From positions 1-7,394 of the forward strand of contig JAGQQT010000196.1 in the NCBI GenBank assembly GCA_020426065.1: a stretch of 7,394 nt of DNA. The letters run 5' to 3'. Below the pieces are notes generated by a model. It was given only the letters and a program-made list of their open reading frames with translations, ran no database searches and was not told the DNA's origin. The stretch comes from Planctomycetaceae bacterium. GTDB taxonomy: Bacteria > Planctomycetota > Planctomycetia > Planctomycetales > Planctomycetaceae. Positions 6,435 to 7,394 of this stretch are shown one piece after another. Each line of letters begins with the position of its first letter. Within the stretch, counting starts at the first letter, position 1. Both the position numbers and the translations under genes were made by a program.

Positions 6435-6653
6435 ATTCTGGATTCTATTTCACAGCTGGTCTCACGGGCAGAGAGACGCCTGACCGGTTTCAGTCGGACG
6501 GGAAAATTCACGGCTTGGTATTGATCCCTCCCCGTTTCTGGTAACATTAACGAACGCCCGCCTGACTTTCCTGCCACCAGGGAATGGAACGAAAAACCTG
6601 CCTGCAGGATCAGACATTTGTCCGGAATGATCACTCAACACAAAGGGTTCTCC
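6435..6653. promoter_or_regulatory. Divergent intergenic region between coiled-coil gene and peroxiredoxin
   Basis: This 219-nt region must drive both flanking genes. Rightward, TTGATC (6521-6526) and TAACAT (6542-6547) lie 15 nt apart and loosely resemble sigma-70 boxes. Leftward, ATAGAATCC (6448-6440) resembles a -10 box but sits only a few bases from the ATG and has no -35 partner. These are weak matches. No operator palindrome for OxyR or PerR could be supported. Confidence 0.3.
6642..6647 (+). promoter_or_regulatory. Ribosome binding site deciding the peroxiredoxin start
   Basis: AAAGGG lies 6 nt before the ATG at 6654. The upstream in-frame ATGs at 6618 and 6627 have no such site and would put polar residues ahead of the signal peptide. 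This supports the ATG at 6654 as the start. Confidence 0.6.
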
Positions 6654-7244
6654 ATGCTTTACGCTCTCAAATCACGCTTCACCTTTGCCGCCATGGCACT
6701 TTCTCTGGGTTTTCTGCTGACCGGCAGTCTGCAGGCTGCGGATGTCAATGTGGGAGACAAGGCTCCCGAATTCTCCGCTCAGGATGATCAGGGGCAGGTC
6801 TGGAACAGCTCAGACCACGTCGGCAAAAAGGTTCTGGTCGTTTACTTTTACCCTGCCGATATGACCGGGGGCTGCACCAAGCAGGCTTGTGGATTCCGGG
6901 ATGACATGAACACACTGAAGGACAAGAATGTCGAAGTGGTGGGCGTGAGTGGCGATACAGTGGAGTCCCATCAGCTGTTCAAGAAAGCTCACGAGCTGAA
7001 CTTCACCCTGCTGGCCGATCCCAGTGGCGATGTTGCCAAAGCATTCGGCGTCCCTACTAAAGAGGGTGGAAGTATTGATCGCACCGTAGACGGTAAAGAC
7101 TATGTCCTGACCCGAGGAGTGACTGCATCCCGCTGGACCTTTGTCATCGATCAGAACGGCAAAGTCGTCTACAAGGACACCGCAGTCAAAGCTGCCGAAG
7201 ACAGCCAGACAATCATCAAACTGATTCAAAAACTGCAATCTTAA
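6654..7244 (+). CDS. Exported BCP/PrxQ-type peroxiredoxin
   Basis: A 196-residue precursor. Residues 1-28 form a signal peptide with K6 and R8, a hydrophobic core (FAAMALSLGFLLTG) and a likely cut after SLQA, so the enzyme should work in the periplasm. The mature part is one thioredoxin-fold peroxiredoxin domain of about 165 residues. Seen are VGDKAPEFSAQDDQG at 33-47, the active site YPADMTGGCTKQACGFRDD with peroxidatic Cys74 and a second Cys79 five residues on, as in BCP/PrxQ, VVGVSGDTVESHQLF, LLADPSGDVAKAFGV, and Arg160 in SRWTFVIDQNGKV. Family members reduce hydroperoxides through an intramolecular disulfide recycled by a thioredoxin-like donor; no donor gene is adjacent. The usual Pro in TPGC is Gly (TGGC), but the PxxxTxxC triad is intact. 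ATG 6654 was chosen because AAAGGG precedes it. A terminator follows 32 nt after the stop, so it is probably monocistronic. Confidence 0.94.
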   Translation: MLYALKSRFTFAAMALSLGFLLTGSLQAADVNVGDKAPEFSAQDDQGQVWNSSDHVGKKVLVVYFYPADMTGGCTKQACGFRDDMNTLKDKNVEVVGVSGDTVESHQLFKKAHELNFTLLADPSGDVAKAFGVPTKEGGSIDRTVDGKDYVLTRGVTASRWTFVIDQNGKVVYKDTAVKAAEDSQTIIKLIQKLQS

Positions 7245-7275
7245 TCGAACTGGCAGCATTCAATCTTGAAGACAG

Positions 7276-7315
7276 AAACAGCATCCTGGTTTTGCCGGGA
7301 TGCTGTTTTATTTTG
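7276..7315 (+). terminator. Intrinsic terminator of the peroxiredoxin gene
   Basis: AAACAGCATCC (7276-7286) pairs perfectly with GGATGCTGTTT (7298-7308). The stem extends inward by a T-G wobble and two G-C pairs to a TTTTG loop, about 14 bp in all. It is followed by ttttatttt at 7307-7315. This is a textbook rho-independent terminator for rightward transcription. On the minus strand no T-run follows the stem, so it should be one-directional. Confidence 0.92.
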
Positions 7316-7332
7316 CAGTACATGAAATAGAT

Positions 7333-7394
7333 CTACACTTGCATTCCATTCAGCCACTCAAACACATTCACCCTCCCTCCGGGCAATAGTATCT
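7333..7394 (-). CDS. Possible C-terminal end of a leftward gene cut by the window
   Basis: On the minus strand one frame is open from the right edge to a TAG at 7335-7333, reading ILLPGGRVNVFEWLNGMQV. The composition is protein-like, and a convergent gene here would fit the terminator between it and the peroxiredoxin. Nineteen codons are too few to exclude chance, and the other two minus frames close after 8 and 11 codons. No family can be named. Confidence 0.3.
   Translation of the reverse strand, partial: ILLPGGRVNVFEWLNGMQV

Noticed and set aside
5835..6524. 229-codon plus-strand open frame with hydrophobic segments
   Set aside because: It is antisense to the charged coiled-coil and membrane-helix region; reverse-complemented Glu/Lys-rich codons yield hydrophobic stretches artefactually.
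6618..6653. Earlier starts (6618, 6627) for the peroxiredoxin
   Set aside because: They add polar residues before the signal peptide and lack a Shine-Dalgarno; AAAGGG directs initiation to 6654.
1..7394. CRISPR array, tRNA/rRNA genes, integrase or defence system
   Set aside because: No regularly spaced direct repeats, cloverleaf sequence, rRNA-like stretch or recognisable defence, phage or transposase domain was found on either strand.

Overview
The window looks like a chromosomal segment of a planctomycete-type bacterium. This is an inference. It rests on moderate GC with non-enteric codon use, an exported squalene-cyclase-fold repeat protein, a large membrane-anchored coiled-coil protein of unknown function, weak Shine-Dalgarno signals, and the mixture of housekeeping genes with orphan proteins. 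No rRNA, tRNA, CRISPR array, phage gene or transposase gene was seen.

Layout from left to right. A 5'-truncated DNA-3-methyladenine glycosylase I (tag) runs rightward off the left edge and ends at 531. Three leftward genes converge on it. In transcription order they are an exported prenyltransferase/squalene-oxidase-repeat protein (3894-2680), a class V aminotransferase-fold cysteine desulfurase (2615-1458) and a class IV (HDAC11-like) histone-deacetylase-family amidohydrolase (1461-559). The last two overlap by 4 nt (ATGA) and are probably translationally coupled. A 10-bp hairpin covers the convergent tag/deacetylase junction.

The only gene-free stretch above 300 nt (3895-4250) holds a 183-nt inverted-repeat element (4051-4233). 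Its ~46-nt arms each carry two consecutive small hairpins, an architecture like a REPIN or MITE. Left of it is the putative leader of the repeat-protein gene. Right of it is the end of a 727-aa leftward gene (6434-4251) encoding two N-terminal membrane helices, a coiled coil and a large cytoplasmic-type domain of unknown function. A 219-nt divergent intergenic region then leads to a rightward gene for an exported BCP/PrxQ-type peroxiredoxin (6654-7244), closed by a strong intrinsic terminator (7276-7315). The last 62 nt may hold the C-terminal codons of a leftward gene cut by the window edge.

Functional links are limited. Tag repairs alkylated bases and the peroxiredoxin removes peroxides in the envelope. 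The desulfurase and deacetylase appear co-expressed, but no Fe-S scaffold, tRNA thiolase or acetyltransferase partner is present to say why. The most unusual items are the two-hairpin inverted-repeat element, the coupled desulfurase-deacetylase pair with changed PLP-pocket residues, and the orphan coiled-coil membrane protein.
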